DNA of 64,000 bases, from positions 62,001 through 126,000 of the forward strand of contig NZ_JAAXLK010000005.1 in NCBI RefSeq assembly GCF_012641185.1. The letters run 5' to 3'. How positions within the stretch are numbered: position 1 is the stretch's first letter; each line of letters opens with the position of its first letter. Origin of the DNA: Levilactobacillus tujiorum. GTDB lineage: Bacteria; Bacillota; Bacilli; Lactobacillales; Lactobacillaceae. A program made the position numbers and the translations under genes. Below are positions 1 through 8,219 of the stretch, piece by piece. Below the pieces are notes generated by a model. It had not been told where the DNA came from, made no database searches, and saw only the letters and a program-made list of their open reading frames with translations.

Positions 1-1
1 C

Positions 2-1027
2 TTCATCCTGTGGCTGATTCGGGCCGAGATGAATATGATTTTACTCACATTTATTTTCACTTTCTTGATTTTACAGTTGGTCAAAGCAGTGCGTAAGGTG
101 GTCAAGTTGCCACCGGCGTTGATTGTTTCGGCGGCCTATATTATTTTGATCGGGGCACTGTATTGGGCCATTACGACCTATTTACCGACGTTAATCACGT
201 CGACGGTAAAGGGTGGGGAGACCCTCTTCAAGTTTTACCAGAGTCCCCAGACGGATAATAACGAGGTTATCCGGTGGATTTCGAATTACATCAAGAGTTC
301 TGATATTGTCAACCAGCTTCAGAATGGCGCGAAAGTTGTGTTTAACTATGTTTCTACCATTGGGACGTTTGGCGTGACGCTGTTTATGTCGTTGATCCTG
401 AGTTATTTCTTCACGATTGAGAGTAAGCAGATGGCGGCGTTCTCTAAGCATTTTCTGACGAGTACGTATGGCTGGCTTTTCCAGGATATTAACTTTTTCG
501 CGACGAAATTTGTCAACACGTTCGGTGTGGTGCTGGAAGCCCAGTTCTTCATTGCGCTGTGTAATACGGTGATTACGACGATTGTGCTGGCGATTATGCA
601 GATGCCACAGTTGCCGACGCTGGCCATCATGATCTTTATCCTGAGCCTGATTCCAGTGGCCGGTGTGATCGTCTCGATTGTGCCGCTGACCATTCTCGGA
701 TATTCGGTTGGAGGCGTGCGCTACATCGTCTACATTCTAGTGATGATTGTGGTGGTTCACGCACTGGAAGCTTATGTGTTGAATCCGAAATTCATGTCGA
801 GCAGAACTGAATTGCCCATCTTTTACACGTTCGTGGTGTTGCTGGCCGGTGAACAATTATTTGGTGTCTGGGGCTTGATCGTGGGGGTACCGATCTTCAC
901 GTTCTTCCTGGATATCTTAGGCGTTCGGCCAGTGCATGGGCTGCATCCGCGGCCACAGGTCGACGTGCAGAAGATTCGTAAGTATCGCCGACAGCACGGA
1001 AAGAATCACGGTCACGACGAAAAATAA
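2..1027 (+). CDS. AI-2E family transporter (UPF0118), 5' end outside the window
   Basis: Polytopic membrane protein of the AI-2E/UPF0118 permease family. Members include AI-2 exporters and sodium/proton antiporters, so the substrate cannot be assigned. The frame is open from base 2 with hydrophobic codons, so the Met codons at 29 and 35 are probably internal and the N-terminus is missing. Hydrophobic segments alternate with a soluble stretch (residues about 55-105 counted from the codon at 29). The C-terminal half carries the family-typical helices ending near PIFTFFLDIL, followed by a basic, His-rich cytoplasmic tail. A strong hairpin terminator follows, so it is the last gene of its transcript. 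Confidence 0.85.
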   Translation, partial: FILWLIRAEMNMILLTFIFTFLILQLVKAVRKVVKLPPALIVSAAYIILIGALYWAITTYLPTLITSTVKGGETLFKFYQSPQTDNNEVIRWISNYIKSSDIVNQLQNGAKVVFNYVSTIGTFGVTLFMSLILSYFFTIESKQMAAFSKHFLTSTYGWLFQDINFFATKFVNTFGVVLEAQFFIALCNTVITTIVLAIMQMPQLPTLAIMIFILSLIPVAGVIVSIVPLTILGYSVGGVRYIVYILVMIVVVHALEAYVLNPKFMSSRTELPIFYTFVVLLAGEQLFGVWGLIVGVPIFTFFLDILGVRPVHGLHPRPQVDVQKIRKYRRQHGKNHGHDEK

Positions 1028-1043
1028 AAAGAGAAATGAAACG

Positions 1044-1080
1044 ACCCACTACGGAAGATTGCCGTGGTGGGTTATTTGCT
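1044..1080 (+). terminator. Rho-independent terminator after the AI-2E transporter
   Basis: Stem ACCCACTACGG / CCGTGGTGGGT with a 6-nt loop, followed by a T-rich stretch. It lies 16 bases after the stop codon. Confidence 0.75.
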
Positions 1081-1196
1081 GGCTGAAATCTAATAAGTAA
1101 GCGGTGTCATGAAAAGAACGTCACAATAAAGCTGAAATTAGCCGCTAGATGGTGTAAAATAACAGGGTATTCTACCAAAGAAAGAGGTTATAAGTG

Positions 1197-1889
1197 ATGG
1201 CAAAATTAGTATTGATTCGCCACGGCCAAAGTGAATGGAACTTAGCTAACAAGTTCACTGGTTGGGTTGACGTTGACTTGAGCGAAAAGGGTGTCGAAGA
1301 AGCCAAGGCAGCTGGTCAAAAGATCAAGGAATCTGGCATGAAGTTTGACTACGCCTACACGTCAGTCCTGAAGCGGGCAATCAAGACGTTACACTACGTT
1401 TTGGAAGAATCCGACCAACTTTGGATTCCAGAAACCAAGACTTGGCGTTTAAACGAACGTCACTACGGTGCTTTACAAGGTTTGAACAAGAAGGAAACCG
1501 CTGAAAAGTACGGCGATGACCAAGTCCACATCTGGCGTCGTTCTTACGATGTTTTGCCTCCACTTTTGGACGCAGACGCTGAAGGCTCAGCTGTTAAGGA
1601 CCCACGTTACGCTAACTTGGACCCTAACATCGTACCCGGTGGTGAAAACTTGAAGGTTACCTTGGAACGGGTTATGCCATTCTGGGAAGACCAAATCGCA
1701 CCTAAGTTGCTTGACGGTAAGAATGTTATCATTGCTGCCCACGGTAACTCATTACGTGCTTTAAGCAAATACATCGAACGGATCTCCGACGATGACATCA
1801 TGAACCTCGAAATGGCAACCGGTGAACCAGTTGTCTACGATTTCGACGAAAAGTTAAACATGACCAACAAGACCAAGTTAGGTAAGTAA
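1197..1889 (+). CDS. gpmA: 2,3-bisphosphoglycerate-dependent phosphoglycerate mutase
   Basis: Glycolytic enzyme that interconverts 3- and 2-phosphoglycerate in the cytoplasm. The protein has 230 residues, the usual GpmA length. The N-terminus carries the histidine phosphatase motif [10 protein letters not shown], with the phosphorylated His at residue 9. Further in are [14 protein letters not shown] and the second catalytic His in [14 protein letters not shown] three bases upstream is in frame, but the AAAGAGG site at 1181-1187 fits the ATG at 1197 better (9-nt spacing). It is monocistronic, with terminators before and after. Codon use is clearly biased to preferred codons (AAG, GAA, GTT), as expected of a highly expressed glycolytic gene. 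Confidence 0.97.
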   Translation: MAKLVLIRHGQSEWNLANKFTGWVDVDLSEKGVEEAKAAGQKIKESGMKFDYAYTSVLKRAIKTLHYVLEESDQLWIPETKTWRLNERHYGALQGLNKKETAEKYGDDQVHIWRRSYDVLPPLLDADAEGSAVKDPRYANLDPNIVPGGENLKVTLERVMPFWEDQIAPKLLDGKNVIIAAHGNSLRALSKYIERISDDDIMNLEMATGEPVVYDFDEKLNMTNKTKLGK

Positions 1890-1904
1890 TTACCTGATTG
1901 AGTC

Positions 1905-1938
1905 AGAGCCGCCTCGTTTGTGGGGGCGGCTTTTTCGT
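1905..1938 (+). terminator. Rho-independent terminator of gpmA
   Basis: GC-rich hairpin GAGCCGCC / GGGCGGCT followed by TTTTTC, directly after gpmA. Confidence 0.85.
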
Positions 1939-2006
1939 GGCCTGAAACTGACTGGCAGCATAGATAATTAGCAACTAAATCCTTTATAAGAGAAAAGAGA
2001 TTGAAT

Positions 2007-2258
2007 TTGGCAGACAAAGAAGTAACGCAACTTGAAAAGATGAAGATTATTGGCTTGTTCCGTAAAGAAGGTTTCACTGGCGAATATGACAGCTTCCAAC
2101 GCGTCAGTGGCACCGATCGGGAATTCTTTGTGGTGATGAGCAATGAACAAGGCATCAAAGCACTATTCCGGGCTAGTTTGATGTTGAACGCCGTTGAGTT
2201 CCAGTATGTGCTGGATGATAAGCATACGTTTGTGACGGAGGATGCGGACGCTAGCTAG
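2007..2258 (+). CDS. Small cytoplasmic protein of unknown function
   Basis: About 83 residues, charged, with no signal peptide or membrane segment. I do not recognise a family. The N-terminal part (residues 1-30) looks helical, followed by a likely beta-rich stretch containing REFFVVMSNEQGIKALF. There is no ATG. TTG codons at 2001 and 2007 are in frame behind a weak purine-rich site, and I prefer 2007 for its spacing. The end overlaps the next gene by 17 bases, which suggests coupling. A second, broken copy lies at 4543-4794, so this gene and its relic bracket the two genes between them. Confidence 0.65.
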   Translation: MADKEVTQLEKMKIIGLFRKEGFTGEYDSFQRVSGTDREFFVVMSNEQGIKALFRASLMLNAVEFQYVLDDKHTFVTEDADAS

Positions 2259-2514
2259 TTGGGAACTCCTAGACCAGATTAAAACGCAGGTCTGCTATAC
2301 AGAACTGGTTTATCAGCGGGTGAATAAGAAGTTGGCTGTTGATCTGTCACAGGCTGAGGTAGAGGCATTAGTCATTGCCATGTTGGATGATGTCACCACT
2401 AGTATTGAGAAATTGGGAAAGAACTACTACGTGGCTAACTCAACGCGGCGAGTACAGTTAGCGATCAATTCGTTTAATTACCGGCTAATTACGGTGAACC
2501 TTGTAACTGAATAG
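2242..2514 (+). CDS. DUF3781-like small protein
   Basis: Protein of 90 residues that resembles my recollection of DUF3781: the segment CYTELVYQRVNKKL, then an acidic helix, then KLGKNYYV and a terminal NSFNYRLITV strand. The family has no established function. The ATG at 2242 lies within the end of the preceding gene (17-nt overlap, different frame), so translation is probably coupled. A terminator follows six bases after the stop, so the two small genes form a unit. The family name comes from memory of the motif pattern and is moderately sure. Confidence 0.6.
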   Translation: MRTLASWELLDQIKTQVCYTELVYQRVNKKLAVDLSQAEVEALVIAMLDDVTTSIEKLGKNYYVANSTRRVQLAINSFNYRLITVNLVTE

Positions 2515-2519
2515 AAGTG

Positions 2520-2564
2520 AAAATACTGCTAGCCATCTACTCGAAGGGACTAGCAGTATTTTTG
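2520..2564 (+). terminator. Rho-independent terminator after the DUF3781-like gene
   Basis: Perfect 12-bp stem AAATACTGCTAG / CTAGCAGTATTT with a run of T after it. Confidence 0.85.
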
Positions 2565-2690
2565 TTAGAGTTGTGAAAGCTTCCCAAAGAATTAGTTTAA
2601 ACTTTACTATATATTGTGCTCAATAGTAAAGTGAACTACAATAGGCGGCAAAATGCGAAGGTCTAATTTCATGATTAGAGAGGTGTAATG

Positions 2691-4442
2691 ATGATGAAAG
2701 AGTATGATGAAAAATTGAGTCAAATTGAAGCGGATGAAGCAGGCGTATCTAATTTCAGTGAAAATATAAAACGGTTGAAGGATTGGGCTAAGGAAGAAGA
2801 TAATCCAGAATTTGTTGAAAAATGTGACTATGAATTAAAAATTTTATCACTATCTGAACGGAGGCCATTGAGTGTAAACAGTAATCAAGCACTGTTAGTG
2901 GATTATGCTACAAATTTAGAATTAGATAGAAATGAAATTAGTGGAGAACAACTGGATTATTATAAAAAAAGGCTCGATGATACCAATGTTCCATTCTTAA
3001 GGTATTTATATGCCAACTTTTTATATGACTATGCAAAAAAAGGTTATGGGTTGAATAAATATAATGCTTCAAAATCACTTTTTAAGTGTATTAAAGTGTT
3101 GTTAGCAAATAGCGATGTATCTGCTCAAGAAGTAGAACTGCTACTTGGTAGGTATCTTCAGATTGCTATAAGAATGAAGAATCTAAATGAAGAAAAATGG
3201 TTGTTGTCGAAAATATGTCAAAGCATATATGAAGAAAGGATTAACGTTACTAAGCTAGTTATGTTTCTAGAAATCCTTTCAAAGGCTAAAGTACCTGTTC
3301 TAACATCAAGTGAACAGAATATGCGAATTGATACTGTAATAGAAAAGAAAATGTACAGTGAAAAAAATACAAAAAATTATCAAGGTTATAGAAATGCATG
3401 TAAAGCTAAATTACTTCTAATTAGGTTACGAAATCAGCTTGAAGAACTGCGAAATATACAAATTCTAATTGGTGATAGCTATGTTGACGAAGCCAATGAG
3501 GCAGAGCTAAACTCGGTGAAAGCTGCGAAGCTTGAATTGGCTATACAATATTTCAAAGAGATCGGTGAGCCTGGTAAAGTTTCGGAAAGTAAAGTGGCCC
3601 TAAAACTAGCATACAAAGAATATGATAAAGGTGGGGAAATTGCGACACTGCATGAAGATGTGAAATTTTCGACGGATGAACTAGAACAGATCGAAAAACA
3701 GGTGAAATTATTTACGGATTTAGAGATAAGTGACATGTTTAAAGCAATGGTTCTTAGCAAGATAATCATGCCAGACAAAGAGCAGATTATGAAGTCAGCT
3801 AAAGAGAATTTGAAAGATAATGTTCTGTTAAGCTTGATTCCGAAATCGGTAATTGGCTATGATAGAAAAATCGCGGTTTACACAACTGAAGAACAGCAGT
3901 TAGAGTATGAGTTTAATAAATATTATGAGATTAGCTTAAAACTTACTTCGCTAATATATTTGGATAGAATTTTTGAAGTAAAACAGGAAAATGGTGATTT
4001 CAACACAGAGTCTTGTATAGACTTTTTACGAGAAGGGCAACTGATTGATGCTAGGAATATCCCAATTATTGAAATTGGAATCAGCCGTTATTTTCAAAAT
4101 GACTTTGTAAGTGCAATTCATATTTTAGCGCCACAGTTTGAATCGACATTAAGACGATTGTTTGAAAATGCTGGCTATCCAACTACGTCACTTGGAAGCC
4201 AACAGGTGCAAAACGAACAAACTTTCAATGCATTTTTAAATCGTTCAGATGTTAAGAAAGGTTTAGGAGAGAATGTTCATCAATTGATTAAATTTGTTAT
4301 GGTTGACAAAATTGGTTTGAATTTAAGAAATAATATTGGGCATGGCTTAATGCCAATTGAGGCAATGGGTAAGGAAAATTGTTCGTTGATACTCTATCTT
4401 TTTTTAATCATATCTACGTATGGAATTAAGTATGCAAAATAA
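2691..4442 (+). CDS. DUF4209-type protein with C-terminal RNxxxHG (HEPN-like) motif
   Basis: Large soluble, mostly alpha-helical protein of 583 residues with no signal peptide or membrane helix. Near the C-terminus it reads LRNNIGHGL, which matches the RNxxxHG signature that defines DUF4209. Arg and His are separated by four residues, as in the Rx4-6H active-site motif of HEPN ribonucleases. The stretch before it (DFVSAIHILAPQFESTLRRL) resembles the helix of similar HEPN-like proteins. The gene is visibly more AT-rich than its neighbours and uses rare codons such as ATA and AGA, a sign of acquisition from elsewhere. ATG codons lie at 2688, 2691 and 2694, and the AGAGAGG site fits 2691. A role in defence or toxicity is only an inference. 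Confidence 0.7.
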   Translation: MMKEYDEKLSQIEADEAGVSNFSENIKRLKDWAKEEDNPEFVEKCDYELKILSLSERRPLSVNSNQALLVDYATNLELDRNEISGEQLDYYKKRLDDTNVPFLRYLYANFLYDYAKKGYGLNKYNASKSLFKCIKVLLANSDVSAQEVELLLGRYLQIAIRMKNLNEEKWLLSKICQSIYEERINVTKLVMFLEILSKAKVPVLTSSEQNMRIDTVIEKKMYSEKNTKNYQGYRNACKAKLLLIRLRNQLEELRNIQILIGDSYVDEANEAELNSVKAAKLELAIQYFKEIGEPGKVSESKVALKLAYKEYDKGGEIATLHEDVKFSTDELEQIEKQVKLFTDLEISDMFKAMVLSKIIMPDKEQIMKSAKENLKDNVLLSLIPKSVIGYDRKIAVYTTEEQQLEYEFNKYYEISLKLTSLIYLDRIFEVKQENGDFNTESCIDFLREGQLIDARNIPIIEIGISRYFQNDFVSAIHILAPQFESTLRRLFENAGYPTTSLGSQQVQNEQTFNAFLNRSDVKKGLGENVHQLIKFVMVDKIGLNLRNNIGHGLMPIEAMGKENCSLILYLFLIISTYGIKYAK

Positions 4443-4542
4443 GAGTCGATCTTTATTAACATTAGTTAGGGCGAAACGTGGTTATCCAGGATGACATCGA
4501 ATTGATTAATTTTACAATGACAATACGTATAGAGAAAAGAGA

Positions 4543-4794
4543 TTGAATTTAGTCAGACAAAGAAGTAACACAGATTGAAATGATGAAGATTATTAGCTTG
4601 TTGCGTAAAGAAAGGTTCAAGGGGGAATACGGAACCTTCCAACGTGTCAGCGGCACCGATCGGAAATTCTTTGTGGTGATGAGCAATGAACAAGGCTTCA
4701 AGGCACTGTTCCGGTCGAGTTGATGTTGAACACCGTTGAGTTCCAGTATGTGTTGGATGATAAGCATACGTTTGTGATGGAACCAGCTGAATAA
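4543..4794 (+). pseudogene. Frameshifted duplicate of the small gene at 2007-2258
   Basis: Roughly 85 percent identical by eye to 2001-2258, including the purine-rich leader before the TTG. An extra base near 4551-4553 shifts the frame and leads to a TGA within a dozen codons. A further indel lies near 4712-4718, where the GGGCTAG of the intact copy has become GGTCGAG minus a base. The C-terminal end also differs and finishes in TAA at 4794. It cannot encode the full protein. Together with the intact copy it forms direct repeats around the DUF3781 and DUF4209 genes. Confidence 0.8.
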
Positions 4795-4828
4795 GGTCAG
4801 ATTAAAAAAGCATAGTGGGTCTGTTCTA

Positions 4829-4882
4829 AATTGAACCCCCTGAGTTGGAGAAAGTCCAATTCAGGGGGGTCAATTCATTTTT
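4829..4882. terminator. Strong hairpin terminator
   Basis: Nineteen-base arms (4831-4849 and 4855-4873) around a 5-nt loop, rich in C on the left and G on the right, followed by a T run at 4878-4884. The relation to the upstream pseudogene suggests termination of that transcript. The element could also be the end of a lost mobile element. Confidence 0.6.
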
Positions 4883-4884
4883 TC

Positions 4885-5323
4885 ATAAAACACAGCCTCC
4901 TTTACTATTAGCTAAAGAGTGAGGTTAGACTGAACGTCTTCAAAACTATTTTTCTGAAAATCAAGGCATTCATGGATGCGCGATTAGTTAGACCAACTAT
5001 TTTTAAAAAGTTATACATCTTATACTGTGTAACACTTTCCTAAACTACTGATTTAATGATTCGTATGAAAACATTAAATCAATATGCTTCTCCAGAACAC
5101 CGTAACAACGCCAATTATTCACAAATATGTATGATGCTATCCTGTAATAATTAAATATAAAAAGGCAAAAACATTTACGGGTATGGACTAGATTTTGGCT
5201 GGTTGATTAGCTATAATTGATCGTATAAAGGGCTTACATTGTTAGGCCCAACAATTATATGGCTGTTAAGTGGTAGACCATTCTTTGAATAGCAATAGCC
5301 GGTTTTGGAGGGGTGTTTTATTT
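4885..5323. other. AT-rich intergenic region before the surface protein
   Basis: About 440 bases without a credible gene. I see no riboswitch, repeat or clear hairpin. It presumably contains the promoter of the LPXTG protein gene. An AT-rich stretch around 5145-5165 and the TATAAT-like sequences near 5215-5225 are candidates, but none is convincing. Confidence 0.4.
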
Positions 5324-7555
5324 ATGTTTAATTCGATGAGTACCAAGGAACATTACAAGATGTACAAGAAGGGAAAAACATGGATTTTTGCTGGCATTGT
5401 GACAGCTTCCTTGGCTCTGAGCGTTGTCGGTGGTCAAACGGCTCATGCGGATACGGTGACGTCAGATTCTTCGGAAGAACAAGCGGTAACTTTGGACAAA
5501 GTGGCCACATCGGATAAACCGGTGGTATTAGGTGCATCGAAGACCAATGATTACGACGATAGCACTGAAAACAGTGTAGTTGCTCCAGATACAACCAAGC
5601 CGGTTGACAATAAGACCAATGATCACGGCGATAGCTCTGGAAACGATGTGATCGCTCCAGATACAACCAAGCCGGTTGATAATAAGACCAATGATCAAGA
5701 CGATAGCTCTAAAAACGATGTGGTTGCTTCAGATACGGCCAAGCCAGTTGGCAGTAAGACCGATGAGACAGCACTGGTTGAAGATCCGGTAGGTGATACT
5801 GGCAAAAAAATCACCGGCGATTCAATTGATGATGGGTCCACAGAAGTAGCCAGTACCCCTAGTCGAAAGGGACTAGCTGCACCAACTGCCCGTGTGGCCG
5901 CGCCAGCAGCCCTAGCAATCAAGGCCGATGAATCGATTGATACTTGGATGCCCAACAAGGTGCTGCAAAGCTATGTGTTAGAAGTTTTTCAGGGTTCTTA
6001 TAGCTATCAAAATCCGGATGTTGCGGCCTCGGGTAAAACATGGACAACTGCTGCGGATATTACGCAAAAGGACATGTTGCTGCTGAACTATTTATTCTTC
6101 AAGGGTACTTATATTGATGGTAAGCAGTCGTTCTCACTTAAAGGGTTGGAGTACGCAACCAACTTGACGCATCTGACCATTTCTAATCAGTTGAATTATG
6201 CTCCCTACATGATGAGAGGGGATATTACGGATGTGACACCATTACAAAGCTTGACGAAATTAACTCATTTAGAGGTCTTGGGTCAACGGTTGACAGATAT
6301 TACGCCAATCGCGGGTCTGAAGAATGTGAAAACTCTTTCAATTGCGCAGGACTGTATCTCAGACTTCTCTTCGCTAAATGCCGCGCAGTATTCAGATTTG
6401 AGAATGCAAGGCCAATTCATTGAGAACAAGGTTATCTATATCCCTAAGACAGATAAATATGTCTTGGTTAGTCCTGTTAAAGCGCCACAAGGATTAACCT
6501 TTACATTGGCAGAGATTCCAAACGCAACTGGCCTTCCGATCACTGCACCATCACACCCTGAGTCCACCGTCCGTATTTTTTGGAATGGGGCTACCGATTA
6601 TTCATTAGATGGCGACAAGATTTCTTTCACGGGGATTAAGGATCAAATTATGCCGGGGCAGACGGAAAATCCTTGGTCAAAGGATTATCCAAACTTGGTT
6701 CCGGAAGATTATACTTACTTTTTGGACGCTGTTTATACCACGACATTTAATGGCAACAAGATGACGGTTGTTCAAATGGTAACCCCATACATTAAGGCGG
6801 ATAAGGCGGCCAACGTCACGGTAAAGTATGTTGATGAGAGTGGCAAACAGGTGGCCGATTCTGAAACTTTAACCGGGTTTATCGGCGAGGACTATACAGC
6901 GGTTGCCAAGACCGTCGATAATTTTGAGCTAACTAAGACGCCAGCCAATGCTACCGGAGTTTTCTCCGACACGGCTCAAACTGTGATCTTCGTCTACAAG
7001 AAGGTCGGCGGGACGGTCACACCGACGCCTAGTCAAACGGTGACGATGACGGTACATTACGAAACCTCTGATGGGACAAAAGTGGCACCAGACGTTGTGT
7101 TGAAGGGGCAAGCTGGAGATAGTTATACGTCGAGTCCTGTCACGGTTGATGGCTACGAATTAGTCACCACACCAACCAACGCCAACGGAACTTTTGGTAA
7201 CGTGGATGGAACAATCACTTACATTTACACCAAGGTCGGTGGTGACGGTGATCTGGTTACTGATGATAATGGTGGCGATAAACCAAGTATCGACCAGCCC
7301 GATAAACCCACGACTAAACCGGATGGCGACAAGACCTTAACGACTGACCACGGTGGCCAAGCAGTCGAAGTCGCTGGCAACTTGAGTGTTAAACCAGTGG
7401 TCAATCACGCGGCCGACTTAACCAACACGGCCAATACCGATAAGACGACTCTGCCTCAAACGAATGAAGAAACGACTTCACCACTTTGGGGGTTAGTTGT
7501 TCTGGGATCGCTCCTCGGACTAGCTGGCCTTAAACGGCGAAAGCACAATAATTAA
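5324..7555 (+). CDS. LPXTG-anchored surface protein with leucine-rich repeats and two MucBP domains
   Basis: Cell-wall protein of 743 residues, probably an adhesin. It starts with a KxYKxGKxW-type signal peptide (MYKKGKTW, then a hydrophobic stretch ending AHAD). A low-complexity linker with three 24-residue repeats follows, then an Ala/Pro segment. The next region (about residues 260-375) has internalin-like leucine-rich repeats such as LTHLEVLGQRLTDITPIAGL. Two MucBP-type domains follow, one from about residue 500 (VTVKYVDESGKQV) and one from about 585 (MTVHYETSDGTKV). The C-terminus has LPQTNEE, a hydrophobic helix and KRRKHNN, the sortase A signal. The ATG at 5324 is chosen because GGAGGGG at 5307-5313 is correctly spaced; the frame opens further upstream at 5270 without a ribosome site. 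Confidence 0.92.
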   Translation: MFNSMSTKEHYKMYKKGKTWIFAGIVTASLALSVVGGQTAHADTVTSDSSEEQAVTLDKVATSDKPVVLGASKTNDYDDSTENSVVAPDTTKPVDNKTNDHGDSSGNDVIAPDTTKPVDNKTNDQDDSSKNDVVASDTAKPVGSKTDETALVEDPVGDTGKKITGDSIDDGSTEVASTPSRKGLAAPTARVAAPAALAIKADESIDTWMPNKVLQSYVLEVFQGSYSYQNPDVAASGKTWTTAADITQKDMLLLNYLFFKGTYIDGKQSFSLKGLEYATNLTHLTISNQLNYAPYMMRGDITDVTPLQSLTKLTHLEVLGQRLTDITPIAGLKNVKTLSIAQDCISDFSSLNAAQYSDLRMQGQFIENKVIYIPKTDKYVLVSPVKAPQGLTFTLAEIPNATGLPITAPSHPESTVRIFWNGATDYSLDGDKISFTGIKDQIMPGQTENPWSKDYPNLVPEDYTYFLDAVYTTTFNGNKMTVVQMVTPYIKADKAANVTVKYVDESGKQVADSETLTGFIGEDYTAVAKTVDNFELTKTPANATGVFSDTAQTVIFVYKKVGGTVTPTPSQTVTMTVHYETSDGTKVAPDVVLKGQAGDSYTSSPVTVDGYELVTTPTNANGTFGNVDGTITYIYTKVGGDGDLVTDDNGGDKPSIDQPDKPTTKPDGDKTLTTDHGGQAVEVAGNLSVKPVVNHAADLTNTANTDKTTLPQTNEETTSPLWGLVVLGSLLGLAGLKRRKHNN
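5540..5755 (+). repeat. Three tandem 72-bp coding repeats in the surface protein
   Basis: Three units of 24 codons starting with the residues KTND and containing TKPVDNK. The first two units are nearly identical in the AAGCCGGTTGA part, and the third is diverged. Such repeats usually change copy number by slippage and alter the stalk length of surface proteins. Confidence 0.85.
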
Positions 7556-7567
7556 AAGGATATTTGA

Positions 7568-7604
7568 TCGGGTCTGGTTCCATGGGGAATCGGACCCGTT
7601 TGTA
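7568..7604 (+). terminator. Terminator after the surface protein gene
   Basis: Hairpin CGGGTC...GACCCG with further inner pairing around CCATGG, followed by a T-rich tail. A second, weaker inverted repeat lies at about 7626-7668. Confidence 0.6.
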
Positions 7605-7778
7605 TTTAACCTGTTGAATTGAAAATGCTGTCAGGCCCAATAGGATGAGCTGACGGTATTTTTCGGTTCAGAGCATCAAGTACCATATCAAACGAATAAC
7701 AGGAAATAAATGAATACGGCTAGATCAAGAGAGTTAACCATCCTTTTGACTACTCTTAAAAATCATTTGAATTTTCCC

Positions 7779-7809
7779 TTGCTATGGAGTGCACACCATA
7801 GGTTATGAT
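7779..7809 (+). promoter_or_regulatory. MerR-type promoter with long spacer and operator dyad
   Basis: The -35 element TTGCTA (7779-7784) and -10 element TATGAT (7804-7809) are 19 bp apart, the over-long spacing typical of MerR-activated promoters. Between them lies the perfect dyad CTATGG (7782-7787) / CCATAG (7796-7801). This suggests that the MerR protein encoded next controls its own operon. Confidence 0.8.
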
Positions 7810-7835
7810 GTAACCAGAAATGAGGGTGAATGTAA

Positions 7836-8219
7836 GTGAAAAGTAGTGATGTTGCTAAGAAATTTGATGTCTCGATTGATGCCCTTCGATACTGGGAAAA
7901 AGCAGGAATGATTCCCAAAGTTCCTCGAAACTCGCGCGGTTACCGCGATTACACGCAAAATGAAATTGAGTGGATTGATTTTGTAACTTGTATGCGTAGC
8001 TCAGGAGTTGGTATTTCAACGTTGGTTACGTACTATCAATTATTTAAAGATGGTGCCGAAACCAAGCAGCAGCGCCAACAGCTATTGGAAGGCCAACTGG
8101 TCGATATGGCACAGCGGATTAAGGATATGCAGAAAGCTTATGCCAGACTGGAAGAAAAATTGACGCACTACGATGACCATGTTGAAGGGGTCTTTACCAA
8201 ACAGGAGGTTAAAAAATGA
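7836..8219 (+). CDS. MerR-family transcriptional regulator
   Basis: Protein of 127 residues. The N-terminal winged helix-turn-helix spans residues 1-70, with the typical ALRYWEKAGMIP and RGYRDYTQNEIEWIDFV. A coiled-coil dimerisation helix follows at about residues 80-120. There is no cysteine metal-binding loop, so a small molecule or redox signal is more likely than a metal, similar to the many MerR regulators next to oxidoreductases in lactobacilli. The start is GTG at 7836 with GAGGG nine bases upstream. It overlaps the following epimerase-like gene by 4 bases (ATGA) and has an operator dyad in its own promoter. Confidence 0.9.
   Translation: MKSSDVAKKFDVSIDALRYWEKAGMIPKVPRNSRGYRDYTQNEIEWIDFVTCMRSSGVGISTLVTYYQLFKDGAETKQQRQQLLEGQLVDMAQRIKDMQKAYARLEEKLTHYDDHVEGVFTKQEVKK

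Noticed and set aside
4829-4882. End of an insertion sequence
   Set aside because: No transposase or second terminal repeat is present nearby; a terminator explains the hairpin.
5540-5755. CRISPR-like direct repeats
   Set aside because: The repeats are in frame, contiguous without spacers and lie within the surface protein gene.
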